A stretch of DNA of 32,704 nt, taken from Phoronis australis (Eukaryota > Phoronida > Phoronidae). A program made the translations under genes and the position numbers. Where the stretch lies: positions 1-32,704 of the forward strand of contig NMRA01001006.1 of the NCBI GenBank assembly GCA_002633005.1, written 5' to 3'. The notes beneath the pieces were generated by a model, which was not told the DNA's origin, did not search any database, and saw only the letters and a list, made by a program, of their open reading frames with translations. This document shows positions 19,434-30,365 of this stretch, in pieces. Each line of letters opens with the position of its first letter. Positions within the stretch are counted from its first letter, which is position 1.

Positions 19434-21500
19434 TCGAAAGGATATGGCAGTAGTATTCCTAGTATGTATGTGGGATAACCTATATATTTCAGTCGCACCT
19501 CCTGCGTTTCAGGCAGTTGCCGAAAGGCGGTTTCCGGCAATGACGAACGTGCGGTATACATATGAAATAAATTTGAAGCAAAACCGCCATCACAGGAAAA
19601 ATAGCGACCTCGAATTGCCAGTTTTGTAATTGTTTCGGAAGTTTCGTTCCCACTCGCCACCGTCAAGGACACTTTAATGCCATCAAATAAGTACTACCAG
19701 CCACAGGCGCTCAAATTTCCCGATGACTCATAACCATAAATAAGAAACATAAAGGTTGGACAGTAAAACTTTGACGAGTCGAGGCTCCCAACTTCAACTG
19801 TCCCAAATCCAAATACAATCTGCGTGCATCTCCCTCAGACCGGTATTGCATAAACCTCCGAAGCCTCTTCTTCCCTTGATCTCATTAAACTATACCCGTG
19901 CGTGTAGCCAGCCAGCTAGCTGTATGAAGACTGTCGTCAAAATACAACTAGGTACCACTGTGTGTATTTCTTCCGTAGACCCCGAAATAGCACACAGCCA
20001 GGGTAGTTCTGCTCGTCACCGCGCCGTGAAACTTGTATCAACATGTAAAGCTAAAGACCGGACAGGGTGCATGCAAAATCTGGGAATCAGCCGACACTCA
20101 CCTTGCCCGTTACAGCCGTTTAAGTGAAAAACAATGCAATAAACGTCATTTTCTTGCGTAACTCTCCGCCTTTTCTAATAATTAAAAGTATGTCGTCGTT
20201 TTGCAAACAATACGCTCGTGTCACGCGCACACGCCATTCCCTAAATTTTTGCGACATCTCTCGAGAGATGATGATAGCTTGGCAGCCGCAAATTTCATCT
20301 GAAATTCGGTTTTTCAGAATCAAAATTCTAAAAACTTTTAATGAAGTGAAACCAGTTCCGATAATTTGTTGTGACGTGTACGCAACCTCGTGAAAGAAGA
20401 ACAGTGGATTGAAGAATCGGCGAAAAAATAAAGTGGCCAATAGGTGACGCAATATTTCATGGCGCCGAAAGCCGTCGCTAAGGATCGCTCCACAACTTGA
20501 GCAGCAGAATAACGGTAGAACGCCATTATTTCCAACACCGTTAAATAATTTAGTTTACTCAAGGAAGATTGTAGTTTTTAATGACACCAATTTTGTGTCA
20601 GATTTTATTTTAACACTTTTTTAACCACACAGGTGCAAAGCTGTATATTTACGTATACAGCTTTGTACCAAGGCTACCGTGCGTGGTGAATTAGCGACGA
20701 AATTTTCAAAACAATCTCAAAACTCTAAATTCAAGGACTCAAAATAGTTAACATGGCGGATTCCAGTTGTGCTTTAACTTGTACGCCTGTCGAAGATAAA
20801 ATTTCGAGTTTGAGCAACCAGCTAGCCTTTACATAAAAGTCAAGAAATTTATCCACAATTTAAATGACTGAGGTTACTAAAAATCCTTTCATTTCTGTTT
20901 TATGTGTTTCTTTTTATAGCACATTTTATTACTTAAAGTCCCGGTATCACACGTTGTTAACCCTTATTACATGGTTAGAGGAGGTTATAAGGATCCAAGA
21001 AGTACCTACCCGATAACTAATACACGATCCGTACTCGAAAAAAGTTTAAATGAACTCGCCACTCACGATCGCTCCCGAAGAACCACCGCCATTTTGAGCT
21101 TGCTGCGAACCAGGAAGTACAATTCATTCAGGAAACCAGGCTAAGAAAACCCGTCAGTGCTACTAGCCTGCAAACGGGGATAAAATAATGGACAGCGCGC
21201 CTTAGTTTTAATAAAATCAAAATACGGTCAATTTTATCGAATTTGCTGAATAAATGTGGCGAATAAATTTTGACAGAAATTATTTTGCCTGACTCGGAGC
21301 CGGTGCGGATCGAGACAAGACACTCAGGCGAACGGCAAAGGCATGCGGTTGCAAGTTGTTTTGTCGAAGTAAAACGTTCAAATCATAAATGCCGTATATA
21401 TTCAAACGTAGTTTCAGACACTTGCATAAAATTACGGGCTGGTTAATCCTGTGTCACACTGCCGCGGCAGCCCTTAGCTAGCCTCAGTGCCAGCTACCAG
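19434..21500. other. Non-coding, repeat-rich stretch
   Basis: Open frames up to 123 codons (19756-20127, and 20120-20452 on the - strand) are not recognisable. A perfect 16-bp palindrome CATCTCTCGAGAGATG lies at 20255-20270. Pieces of the dispersed repeat are at 19922-19950 and 20655-20682. Confidence 0.4.
20655..20682. repeat. Dispersed repeat, partial copy
   Basis: ATACAGCTTTGTACCAAGG plus CTACCGTGCGTGG matches the second block of the copies at 15215 and 21501. Confidence 0.55.
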
Positions 21501-21580
21501 TAGGAAGACTACCGTCAAAATACAGTTAGCTTGTTAGCAGGCCCATACAGCTTTGGGCCAAGGCTACCCTTAGGCCTACC
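21501..21580. repeat. Dispersed repeat, copy 2
   Basis: AGGAAGACTACCGTCAAAA, a spacer of about 30 bases, then CATACAGCTTTGGGCCAAGG and CTACCC. Same order and orientation as the copy at 15215-15270. Directly followed by TTAGGCCTAC. Confidence 0.65.
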
Positions 21581-24050
21581 TGGTCGCTGGCCACAGCGCT
21601 CGCTCAAACGAGGTTTATTTTGAACGTGGATACTTCTGGCGAACTTTGCAAAGTTGTTGGTTTTCAAAAAAGATTTTCCCAGACTGGTATGAGCGAACCA
21701 AGCTTAAAAAATGGGGGGAGGGGCTGGAATTTTTGCGAATGTCTATCTTTTACTATAAGATTCACTGGGTATGCTCAAAGTTATGAATTGCAGACGCTAA
21801 ATTTTGGTACTTCCAGTCTTCTAGTGGAATATCGTCTTGTTTTCTACTTTTTTCGGAGTTCGTGCTTCTCTGACTGAGGCAGCCCTTTTTCCATTTCTCC
21901 AAATAGGGGGCTCGATCGAGCACATAAGTATGACAAGTTCATCAAGCCAAAATGATTCAACCTTTTCACATAATAAGTAACTTAAAATGCACAATACTTT
22001 ACAACATTTAGCATTACAAACACTATTCAACAGCAAAAGTTTCCACGATATGAAAGTGGACCTACATGTAACTATTACAATAGTGACCGAATAGTGTTTC
22101 CTTACACCAGAATTTAACAAGCAGGATTAAAAAATTTGAAGTTGCAAGGAACGAAAATTGGAGGCTTGAAGCTTCGCAATCCAACATAGCTTATTTCTAC
22201 AATTAAGATTATTCATACTGTCGACTTGATAACCTGAATTAAGAAGCAATAAGTTACAAAACATGACTTGAAAGCAATTGAGACTTAAAATTTAGAAAAA
22301 ATATGAATCATTTTGTGACACCTAATCAAGCCTTGAACAGCAGTTGACAGTCAAACAAAAACCCATTTCAAAATTATTTCAACTATTTTTTTAGCTTAGT
22401 GTAAGATCACCTGAATGGGAAATTCACAGTAAAATAATTCGAATTATCTTATATTTTGCACAAAAAACACAAAAATTGAAAAAAGTTCCTTTTTTTGTAG
22501 CAACGTTTGTCAAAATGTATCAACGTTAAATCTTCACAAATTACAAAGTAACAGGTTGAACATGCCTTCCAGTTCAGCAAATGTCGCCCTGTTGTCGGTG
22601 CCGCCAGAAATGAAACGAAGTCCAACGGGAATTGTGAGCACATTTATCACTTAATGAGTAACAATTAACTGCGAGGCTGAAATTTGGTGAACACTGTTGA
22701 ATCGTGTAGAATAGTAAGTGAAGATATGTCTCACTAAATTTCACCGTAAATTGTTGGCGAAAACAATGTACACAAAGTTTTAAATTCGTAACTTATACCG
22801 CTGTCCTTCAATATGGCCTACGCGATCCAAACAAAGTGACCCAAATTTCCCCACAAAAATTGCAATAACTTTACAGTGCTTGCCCCGACTTTGATACTTT
22901 TTCGATTTTTACTGAGTAGAATACACTACCTTTCCGATGATAGCAAAGCATTTTTTCAAAACGAGAAAAAAATCATAACGGAAAAAATTGGTTTAATCGA
23001 CTCGTATTGGTTCCTAGGTTCGACCGCGCTACGTAAGGAACTAAACACCAATGTTATTTTAACATAATAAGTACGCGTAACATTCCAAAGAAGTTCAACG
23101 ACCACTAACTACAAACTACAAATACACTACATATGCAAACGAATCACGAAATATTATTAATAAAACAAAATAATGAAGACTTTTCGAGCAAGCGAAAGCA
23201 CATTCAGTTACAAGGAAAAAATGGCGGCGTTCAGGACAAGTTCCTGAACTGATGAGCCGGAAATGTGGGTACGGGAATAACCGATGACGGCCGGTAATTA
23301 TACGCTCACAGAGAAGGGTCAAATACTGTTAAAAATCGCTTTTAGCAAGAAAGGCGAAAAGGACATAAAGAAAGGGTGTCGAAAATAAGATTTTATGTAG
23401 TAAGTATTTTTGGATACTGGAACCACATGGGCAGTTTGAAACCAGGACTTTAACGTTGAATTCAATTGCAAGAACGGGCGTATCTTGTGTTTGATCTCGA
23501 CATTATTTGCTCTTCTTTGTTGAAGCACAACGGAAGCTCGGATTTTGGCGGCGATTTCCAATGTTTTACCGCACGTTTAGTCGCGGTAAATCACCTATCG
23601 GCAATTGCCGGACTTTGCAGTAGGTCAGCGCTTCAATCATAAACAACGTTATTTTTCTTAACCAGAGTTTAACTACATTCCAACTGTGGATGGCACTTAA
23701 ATAACATTAGCGAAAACAGAGCTTCGGAATTGCTTCGGGACTATCCGCCAAAAACTCGTATGCTCGAAAGTCGTCTGCCATAAATTTCTTACGTCACGAA
23801 ATAAGGTCATTGAATTTGTGATTTTGGCCTTTATTCGTCATTTCTGTCGTCAAAACAGCACTTGAAGGCAATTTGAAGTGATCAAGTGAAAGAAGGTATT
23901 CAAATATTTGTTCGATGCAGATACCGCACATTTGAGTAGAAAATTCTGAGCAAACAGATTTTGAGTGTCCAACCTTTATGTTTTCTTAGTAGTGAGTGAC
24001 GTCAGTTGTGATCGAGGAACAGATAAACTCAAGAGCCTGTAGACTACGGT
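21581..24050. other. Non-coding AT-rich stretch
   Basis: No gene, RNA gene or clear mobile element is recognised. The open frames here are short and resemble no family I know. Confidence 0.45.
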
Positions 24051-24052
24051 GA

Positions 24053-24839
24053 CCTAAAGTCGTGAATATAAGCATTGAATACAGCTGATTGTACCCAATG
24101 TCCGTTAGAAAGTGCTCATGTGATATCATGGAAATGTATCAGCCTTCACAAATATACGTGTTTTTCCAGTCTTGACCCGTGTTGGTCTCCGTAAGCAGAG
24201 TTTTGAAACGATCGCTCATATCGCCGGCCATTTTGAACGAAGCTCTGAAGTCGTGACCGTTTCGTTTGGACGGAAATGCACGAAGTAAGGCCACACAAAT
24301 TAACTACAGTGCTTACAGTTACTCTAGACGACATAAAAACGCATTGCATTGTTTATTAATTAAGTTTCAATTGAAATAAAATGTTATGTGTTTTGCACCC
24401 AACTCCGATGTGCACAGACGTTTTTAATGTGGATGTTTACGTAAAACACTAAGAACCCAGCATCAATTATCTCTCTGTATTTTATTTCTTCGGCTTTACA
24501 AAACTTGATCGACCCTGAGACATTTTGATACATTGTAGATTGTTCAAGCTACCCCTGGAGCGCTTGTTTGAGCAAATCTGAACGATGTATGTTTTCGAAA
24601 GTATATTCTGAAAATGCACAACAAATTGGATTAGTGAAATATTCTGTTTTTAAGATACATTTGAAAAAAGAAGCCACTCACTCACTATTTATTACCATAT
24701 TGTGAATATCAACACGTCCGGGTATTCGTTTGACGTTCGTAAGCAGACGAACGCTGGAAACTTCAACGCTAGATGTCGCGAGACCGCGCAGAAGAGGAAA
24801 TAAGATCGTTCACGACTTCAGGGCACTCACGACTTTAGG
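24053..24839. repeat. Possible element bounded by 13-bp inverted repeats
   Basis: CCTAAAGTCGTGA (24053-24065) is the reverse complement of TCACGACTTTAGG (24827-24839). A related TTCACGACTTCAGG lies just inside the right copy, and GAAGTCGTGA at about 24247. The interior of about 760 bp has no recognisable coding. Could be a decayed DNA transposon or coincidence of short repeats. Confidence 0.35.
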
Positions 24840-26122
24840 ACCTCCAACGGTACTACCAGCTGTTTGAGGGATGTGCACTCTTCCTTTAGTTTGAAGTCGG
24901 TATTATAAAACTGCTAATGTTCAATTGCGATAAAACATGACCACACTTACCCATCGTGACGCATGGAAAAATCGCAGTCAATATGCATGATCCACAGTTG
25001 CCGAAACAACCGCACAAACCACTTTTCCATTCAGCCATATTAAATGGAAAAATGCAGCCTTTTCGTAAACGCTTACTCGTCTGTCAGTAATTTTGATCCA
25101 CGCTCAGAGCATTTGTGATTAAAATTCCCGCTTCCAAGGTAAACGTCACTTTAAAATATATAAATAGAAAGGTCAATGATCAGGCCGATGGGAAGGACTG
25201 AACCAAAAAGTGGGAAGAGCGACTTGAAATGGAAAAGACGGATTGTTATTTTTGAATTTATGAACGTCATTTTATCACGTGCCAAACGCTAAGTTTATTC
25301 ACATTGCCATCGCAACGCTTAATATATACGCTCGCGCATAGACTGTAGGCCTACTGGGAAAATAAATTTCACGCAAAATAAATCAAGCTACAGTACATTC
25401 ATTCGGCACTGTTGGTGTGATCGGGGCCACTGCAAGTTTTACGGCGTGCTAAAAATCGTAATCCTGTCTTTCAAATTTCCCGTTCGTTCTTCGCAGTTTT
25501 GGGTCCGTCCTTCCCATACGAAAATGGGTCCTTCCCATCAGACCTTCAAGCCGGATGATAAAGCTTGATGAAGACACTTTCATTCTGTACAATACTCGTC
25601 AGCTCCTGTCCGACCGTATAACGCTAGCCGTAGAATTCTACGGTCCGACGTTATTGGTAGGCCTACACGGTGGTGACTGGTGTTTGATCGGAAATCCGGT
25701 AACGTCACGAACCTTCAGGTGCCTTCTGAAGTCAATGACCGACTTCTTTTGCGAAAGAGCGGGAATAGTGGGGGCAAGTAAATGGCGATTCTTTCTTTCA
25801 ATAGTCTTTAACGTGCAATAAAGTGAGTGTCAGTGAGATACAAAAGTTGTAAAACAATTAGGATCGGCGTTCTACAGTGGTGCGAGTTTCGTGAGTTCAG
25901 CGCAAATAGTAATTTTAAACTGTACACACCATAGATTTTTGCACATTTTGAATTACCGGTGACCACAGACTAAATGTATGACGTAAAATTTAGCTAAACC
26001 CATGTTTATTTTGTGTAATTAGCTCGAAATTTTGATTTTTCTTTCAATTTTGCCAATTTTCACTTTTCCCGCCATGCGACGTCATGGGTTGAACACAAGA
26101 GATCAGTGACTAGCATTGAACA
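24840..26122. other. Non-coding stretch
   Basis: Holds two GTAGGCCTAC words (25345 and 25657). GATGGGAAGGACT-like words at about 25188 and, inverted, at about 25505 and 25530 hint at an old inverted-repeat element. The 88-codon frame at 25555-25821 is not recognisable. Confidence 0.4.
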
Positions 26123-26391
26123 ATGGCGGAGAGCAGGGAATTTGAAAGCAACTACGATTATGAGCAAGAATTGAACGAATACTATGAAGAAACGTACGGG
26201 AATGTTGGCCAGGATGAGGAAATGGGGTTGAACGAAAGCGAGAACAAGTTTAATGTGCTTCCGGCTGCGTACATTTCTACTTAGAGCCTTACGAACTGGA
26301 TCCTCCCGCGACAGAAGAGGCCTCGGGCTCGGCGAGTCAACCCAGTCATCCAACAGACGATCCTGAATTAAGAGCTGATGTTTCTGAATGA
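26123..26391 (+). pseudogene. Acidic two-part reading frame, probably frameshifted
   Basis: An ATG in the context ACAATGGCGG opens 53 codons (stop TAG at 26282) starting MAESREFESNYDYEQELNEY, strongly acidic and Tyr/Glu-rich. A second frame, shifted by one base, is open across that stop and runs to TGA at 26389-26391. It reads YLEPYELDPPATEE and then Ser/Pro-rich sequence. Together they look like one acidic N-terminal region broken by a single-base shift near 26276. The style, including the aromatic-x-x-PYELDP patch, recalls N-termini of invertebrate proteins annotated as P2X7-like, but the likeness is weak and I would not name it. It lies head-to-tail beside, and slightly overlaps, the - strand THAP sequence. 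Could be an inactive gene, a genomic sequencing error, or a first exon read wrongly. Confidence 0.4.
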
Positions 26392-26698
26392 TAAATATTG
26401 TCCTTTGGAACCAGGCTCTCATCGTAACGTCTCCTGTGACTGGAGTCGAAACACGAGTCCTCAAAGTGGACAGAACACAGAGTGGCCCCGGACTGAATCG
26501 CTTGGTCTACGATGACGTCCCACACTCTCGTTCGGCGCACGAAGCGATGCCATTTCTGCGCAACTTTGGTGTCCTTCGGAATACCGAGACGTTCTCCGCC
26601 TGGCTGCTGTTGCTGCAGCCTCCGGAAACACATATTTTGATCCCTCTACGAACCTTCTCGACGCTAAATGTACTTTGCTTTCTCTTCACTCTATACAC
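26346..26698 (-). pseudogene. THAP-type C2CH zinc finger, broken by a frameshift
   Basis: Two overlapping - strand frames together make one THAP domain. Frame one starts at 26698 and gives KICVSGGCSNSSQAENVS, which has the first zinc pair C-x4-C. Frame two then gives GIPKDTKVAQKW, RRTRVWDV and LCSVHFEDSCF, which has the invariant Trp and the second pair C-x2-H, and SLVPKDNI, which matches the family's late VP motif. The switch lies at about 26583-26588, where the usual S-F-H-x-P stretch appears to have lost about seven bases. THAP domains bind DNA in animal regulators and in P-element-type transposases. No transposase body is seen downstream; the second frame stops at 26346. Likely a decayed gene or element. 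A sequencing error is possible but would have to remove more than one base. Confidence 0.75.
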
Positions 26699-28151
26699 TT
26701 TGTCTCTGATCCAAACAGTATGGCGAACGATCTGGATTCAGCCCATGACGTTGTACATAATTATTATTTTTTCAATTTTTGCGTGTTTCTTTATGAGCTG
26801 TGCACTTAAGTCACTGAAATCTAGTAAGTTATAATAATAAAATTTATTTTGAGGTACTAGAGTCATGTCGTGTACACTTTAAATGATTGAAGGAGCTACA
26901 GCCTCGTTTTCGAGAGCGATTCCCTGATTACTACCCTCGAATCTAAATGTATCTGGTTGGGTATTTGGATAGATGCTTGCATTCTCCAAATTTATTATTT
27001 TACAACGGAAAACGAGAAATGGGCGATATAACAGAGATGGCGGTCCCAATAGTGAGGAACACTGATCATCGATGAACACCACTACTTTACGATAAATTTA
27101 AAGACAGACTGTTCCTCGGTTTCGAACACTTGTTACCATTTTATATAAAACATTTCCAAAAATACGGCCATAGATTATGTTTTGACGATATATTCAGTCT
27201 TACATTAGAAATATGTGTTTGACCGGCTAATTCGTACATGACCTTAACTTAGTGCTAGCTACTGAAATGTTACACTCGTTTCAGGTCAGCCTTCGTTGCG
27301 AAGTTACTTGACGTCATTTCCTATTGCTAATCATGAGCCAAAATAGACCAGAGCCGTTTAATCGCTTCAACGATACTATTCTACCGGGATGTAAACAATC
27401 CCTGTCAAAGCGTCGTTTGAGAAAGGAAATTAATATTCACAGTTTTCATATTAAGGGTGTCATATTTCCCGTGCAAGCCATATTTTGGCATAATTTGAAC
27501 TGTTTAGGTGACCCTCTCAAAGTGTAAGGCTCCATGAATATTCACTGAGGCGTCTTAGCAATAGTCCCTTTTGCACCTCCTGTTCATTTAATTCAGAATA
27601 CGCATTTCAAGGTTGAAAAAACCTTCAAGTTTGTACACTTCAAAAATCAATAACTGTTTGGTCCACTCTCTGATTGGCGAAGTTCGGGCACTTTCTGGAT
27701 TATGGGCTCATCAGTTTGAATACCGGCTTACAGATTTCACACGAAATGATAGAGGTGCTACTGAAATTGAAACCAAAAACGCAAATATGCACGCCAGCAA
27801 AAGGAAAAACGACACAAGTCTGAGTCGAACCGGCCCTTCCTCAACCACCAAGGTCTTCCTTAATGAGCAAACTCGTGCATTGGGCCAATGCGCGCTTAAA
27901 ATAAAATCCTGTAGAATAATTGGTGGATATCGGTTTGGTTTTGCATCCATGAGAACAACGCCATCTGTCATGCGTCGATTGGGAACGTGTGAATCACCAA
28001 TTTTGCGCACATCGAGTGCGCCGCTGTATCTTCAACGTGTTCGTATGTAATCTGTCTATTCCTAAACTGGTGACACCTGGGGACACTCTTGCGACTTTAA
28101 CAGATTGCACGGATCCCATGAAACGAAATTTAGTCGTTTGATAACTTCGCC
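26699..28151. other. Non-coding stretch
   Basis: The 145-codon frame at 27613-28050 (+) and its antisense partner are not recognisable and have no supporting splice or start context. Nothing else is seen. Confidence 0.4.
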
Positions 28152-28185
28152 ATGAAGACTACGCACTATATCGTTTTCGCTGCAG
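28152..28185 (+). CDS. Candidate first exon with signal-peptide start (Kazal gene?)
   Basis: ATG opens MKTTHYIVFAA and is followed by a strong donor, CAG before GTAAAT, leaving one base (phase 1). A Lys-plus-hydrophobic start cut short by a phase-1 intron is a common form for secreted proteins. The Kazal exon 1.2 kb downstream also starts in phase 1, so direct splicing keeps the frame. The hydrophobic part is short, so a missing middle exon is likely if the two belong together. Alternative acceptors lie at 28289, 28972 and 29370. The link is inference. Confidence 0.4.
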
Positions 28186-29404
28186 GTAAATTTCATTAAA
28201 AAGTGTTCAGTTTGTGACAAGAATAATAATTTTTAAATAACAGCATATTAAAATGTAATGAGCTATTCTTACGTGTTCTCTTTTGAAGTTTCTTGTTCAT
28301 ACGGAGCCCTTGTTGAGGAGCAGCTTCACATTAAGCTGGGCCAGAATCATCCAATTGTTGACAGGAATGTCACTTGGTATGGATGACGTCGCTAAGTAAC
28401 ATTTTAAGAAAATTTCAATACGGTGGCAACTTTTTTCAAAATGGCCACTAGAAAGACAGCTAAATCGTGAAATCCAATTTGTATTTTACTTCCTGGAGTT
28501 AAATTTTAGTATTTAGATTCTCTACCTGATATCCTGATTTGTTACACAAGTAAAGACTTGAATCGCATGGTACCAAAAAGACTTAAAGATCACAAAAGAC
28601 AAAGGATTCTAAATCCTGTTTCACACAACACGAATAATTCGTTTACTGAGTTTACCCCATCGCTCACTGACACCCAGTATCTTTTGCCCAACGCTACTTC
28701 GAGAAGAGAAGCAGCTCATTGAAACTGAATTAACTTGACGATGCAGTAACTTGAACGTGATCAGTGGAAAGTACAATGTACTGCCGATTACAATCTAGTT
28801 CGTAACGCGCATTTAACTACCGTCATGCATACCCTTGACTGATAATCGAGTAGCTTTCCTGTTCAAACGCTTTCAGTTTCTTGCCACTGTTAAAACTCCC
28901 TTGCCTGGAAACAACCAGGGTCCAGGGTCTGGTTTTTAATTGTAGTCGAACTCGAAGTTAGTTTTGGGATTTTCTGTTCCAGTTTTGTGCGAACTCATGT
29001 TGAGCTCCTATTATTCTGTGCTAGAGTACGTTATGACGTATAATTATGCATACAAGTTTCTAGTTTAACTTCGCACTTGTTGATCCCACCTACAGACTAG
29101 AGTCAAAACTCGAGATTTCAAGTAAAATTTCGAAATTTCGAGTTCACACTTGAACTTTAAACCTTAATGCAAACTAGGATTAGACAGATATTCACACAAG
29201 CCATTACACTGTATGTACTTCAGCACGAACATTCTATCAAATGGACGATTGTTTGAGTTAGGTTGCATTTTAAAACGAGACGGAACAACGAATGAAGAAT
29301 TAGGTCATGAGTTATTGTTCACACAGTAAATAATCTACATACAGCTATTTCACTGGTTGCCAGTGTATCTGCAAGTCCACGGTCTTCCAATCAACCTATC
29401 CCAG
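28186..29404 (+). other. Probable intron space before the Kazal exon
   Basis: Contains several acceptor-like sites, notably TTTTCTGTTCCAG ending near 28982 and TTTCACTGGTTGCCAG ending near 29371. It may hide a short exon with the rest of a signal peptide. No exon can be chosen with confidence. Confidence 0.3.
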
Positions 29405-29467
29405 CGTGCCACCACCCGTGTCCTTACTATGACGATCCCGTGTGCGGCACAGACAATGTGACCTACA
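29405..29467 (+). CDS. Kazal-type serine protease inhibitor domain, first-half exon
   Basis: Between the acceptor ACCTATCCCAG and the donor GTGAGT, the 63-base exon is symmetric (phase 1 in, phase 1 out). It encodes CHHPCPYYDDPVCGTDNVTY, preceded by a split codon. This is the Kazal pattern C-x3-C-x7-C-G-T-D-x-x-T-Y, cut at the split site after Tyr that is typical of Kazal genes. By analogy with ovomucoid third domains, the contact residue P1 is the second after the second Cys, here Tyr, which would suit chymotrypsin-like enzymes. The second half of the domain (N-x-C-x-L and the last three Cys) should be in the next exon. I did not find it before 32704. An earlier acceptor at about 29371 would lengthen the exon by about 33 bases, also without a stop. 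Confidence 0.8.
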
Positions 29468-30190
29468 GTGAGTAGCATTTTGAATAATCGTTCCCATTCG
29501 CGTTGATTAGGATTCGTTGTCATTTTATCAATGTTGAGTGCAAAGATACCAGGAATTATTGTATGTTCTGTGTATCTTTCAATAAATATATTTATCCCAT
29601 ACGTGTTGAATTTGTGGAGGGAAATACGGCCATGTAATATTTTTTCCGTATTCACCTCCCGCACTACCTTAACAGTGACCACTTACATGGAAAGTTCAAA
29701 AGGTAGGGCAATGTCGACTCGACGTCATTAGCTGGTTACATCATCAAACTTTTCGAAAATAGTTTAAAGTGATACAATTGCAGCAGTGTAAATAACACTC
29801 AACATTCAACCAGGTCTCAATCTTAACATCTGGAATAGGACTGTTAATTATATGACAGTTCTGTCTCGGATTTCACTTGCTAAATATTATATCGTCTGCA
29901 ACTCAGGCGCCGATTCCTCGTTAACAACGATATCGAATATTGTTGTTATTTAGCTATTTTCAGGAGATGTTACAAGTTCAGTGCAAAGTTGTCGTTGTTT
30001 TCCTCTCTGTTATCTTTTTTCAAATAATAAATTGTTACATTTAAAACTGTTCCTTTTACTTGGGAAAACGTACAACCTTACGCGCAAGTACATACGTATA
30101 GGATGTGATCCGCCACTTGAACAGTCTGAGTGAAATATTTAAAAAAAAATCTGCGGAAAAAATGAATGAAACTTAGGAATTTGAAGCGTA
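29468..30190. other. Non-coding, probable intron of the Kazal gene
   Basis: Contains a hairpin-like stretch at about 29613-29660 (GGAGGGAAATACGG facing CCGTATTCACCTCC) similar in style to the elements at 19365 and 30191. No exon is recognised. Confidence 0.4.
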
Positions 30191-30365
30191 TGGGATAAAT
30201 ACAAAACGTACCTCAATTGGCGTACATGAAGTAATATCCCACTCGACGTCATTCCACGTAGGCCTATCAACCTCGACCTTCGGTCTCGGTCGATACGCGG
30301 AGTAATGTCTCGTGGGATATTACTTCACGTACGCTGATCTCGGTACGTTTTGTGTATATATCACC
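30191..30365. mobile_element. MITE-like palindromic element
   Basis: ACAAAACGTACC (30201) through GAAGTAATATCCCACTCGAC is mirrored by GTGGGATATTACTTCACG through GGTACGTTTTGT (ending 30353), giving arms of about 45 bases. The centre has a GTAGGCCTA word (30258-30266) and CTCGACCTTCGGTCTCGGTCG. The core is shared with 19365-19433, suggesting a family. No coding capacity. Confidence 0.75.

Noticed and set aside
26388-26834. 148-codon + strand frame, longest in the window, with a hydrophobic C-terminus
   Set aside because: It lies antisense to the THAP zinc finger, whose ligand pattern is specific; the hydrophobic end comes from A/T-rich DNA.
27613-28050. 145-codon + strand frame
   Set aside because: Possible exon, but no family likeness and no clear splice sites; a matching antisense frame of 99 codons argues for chance.
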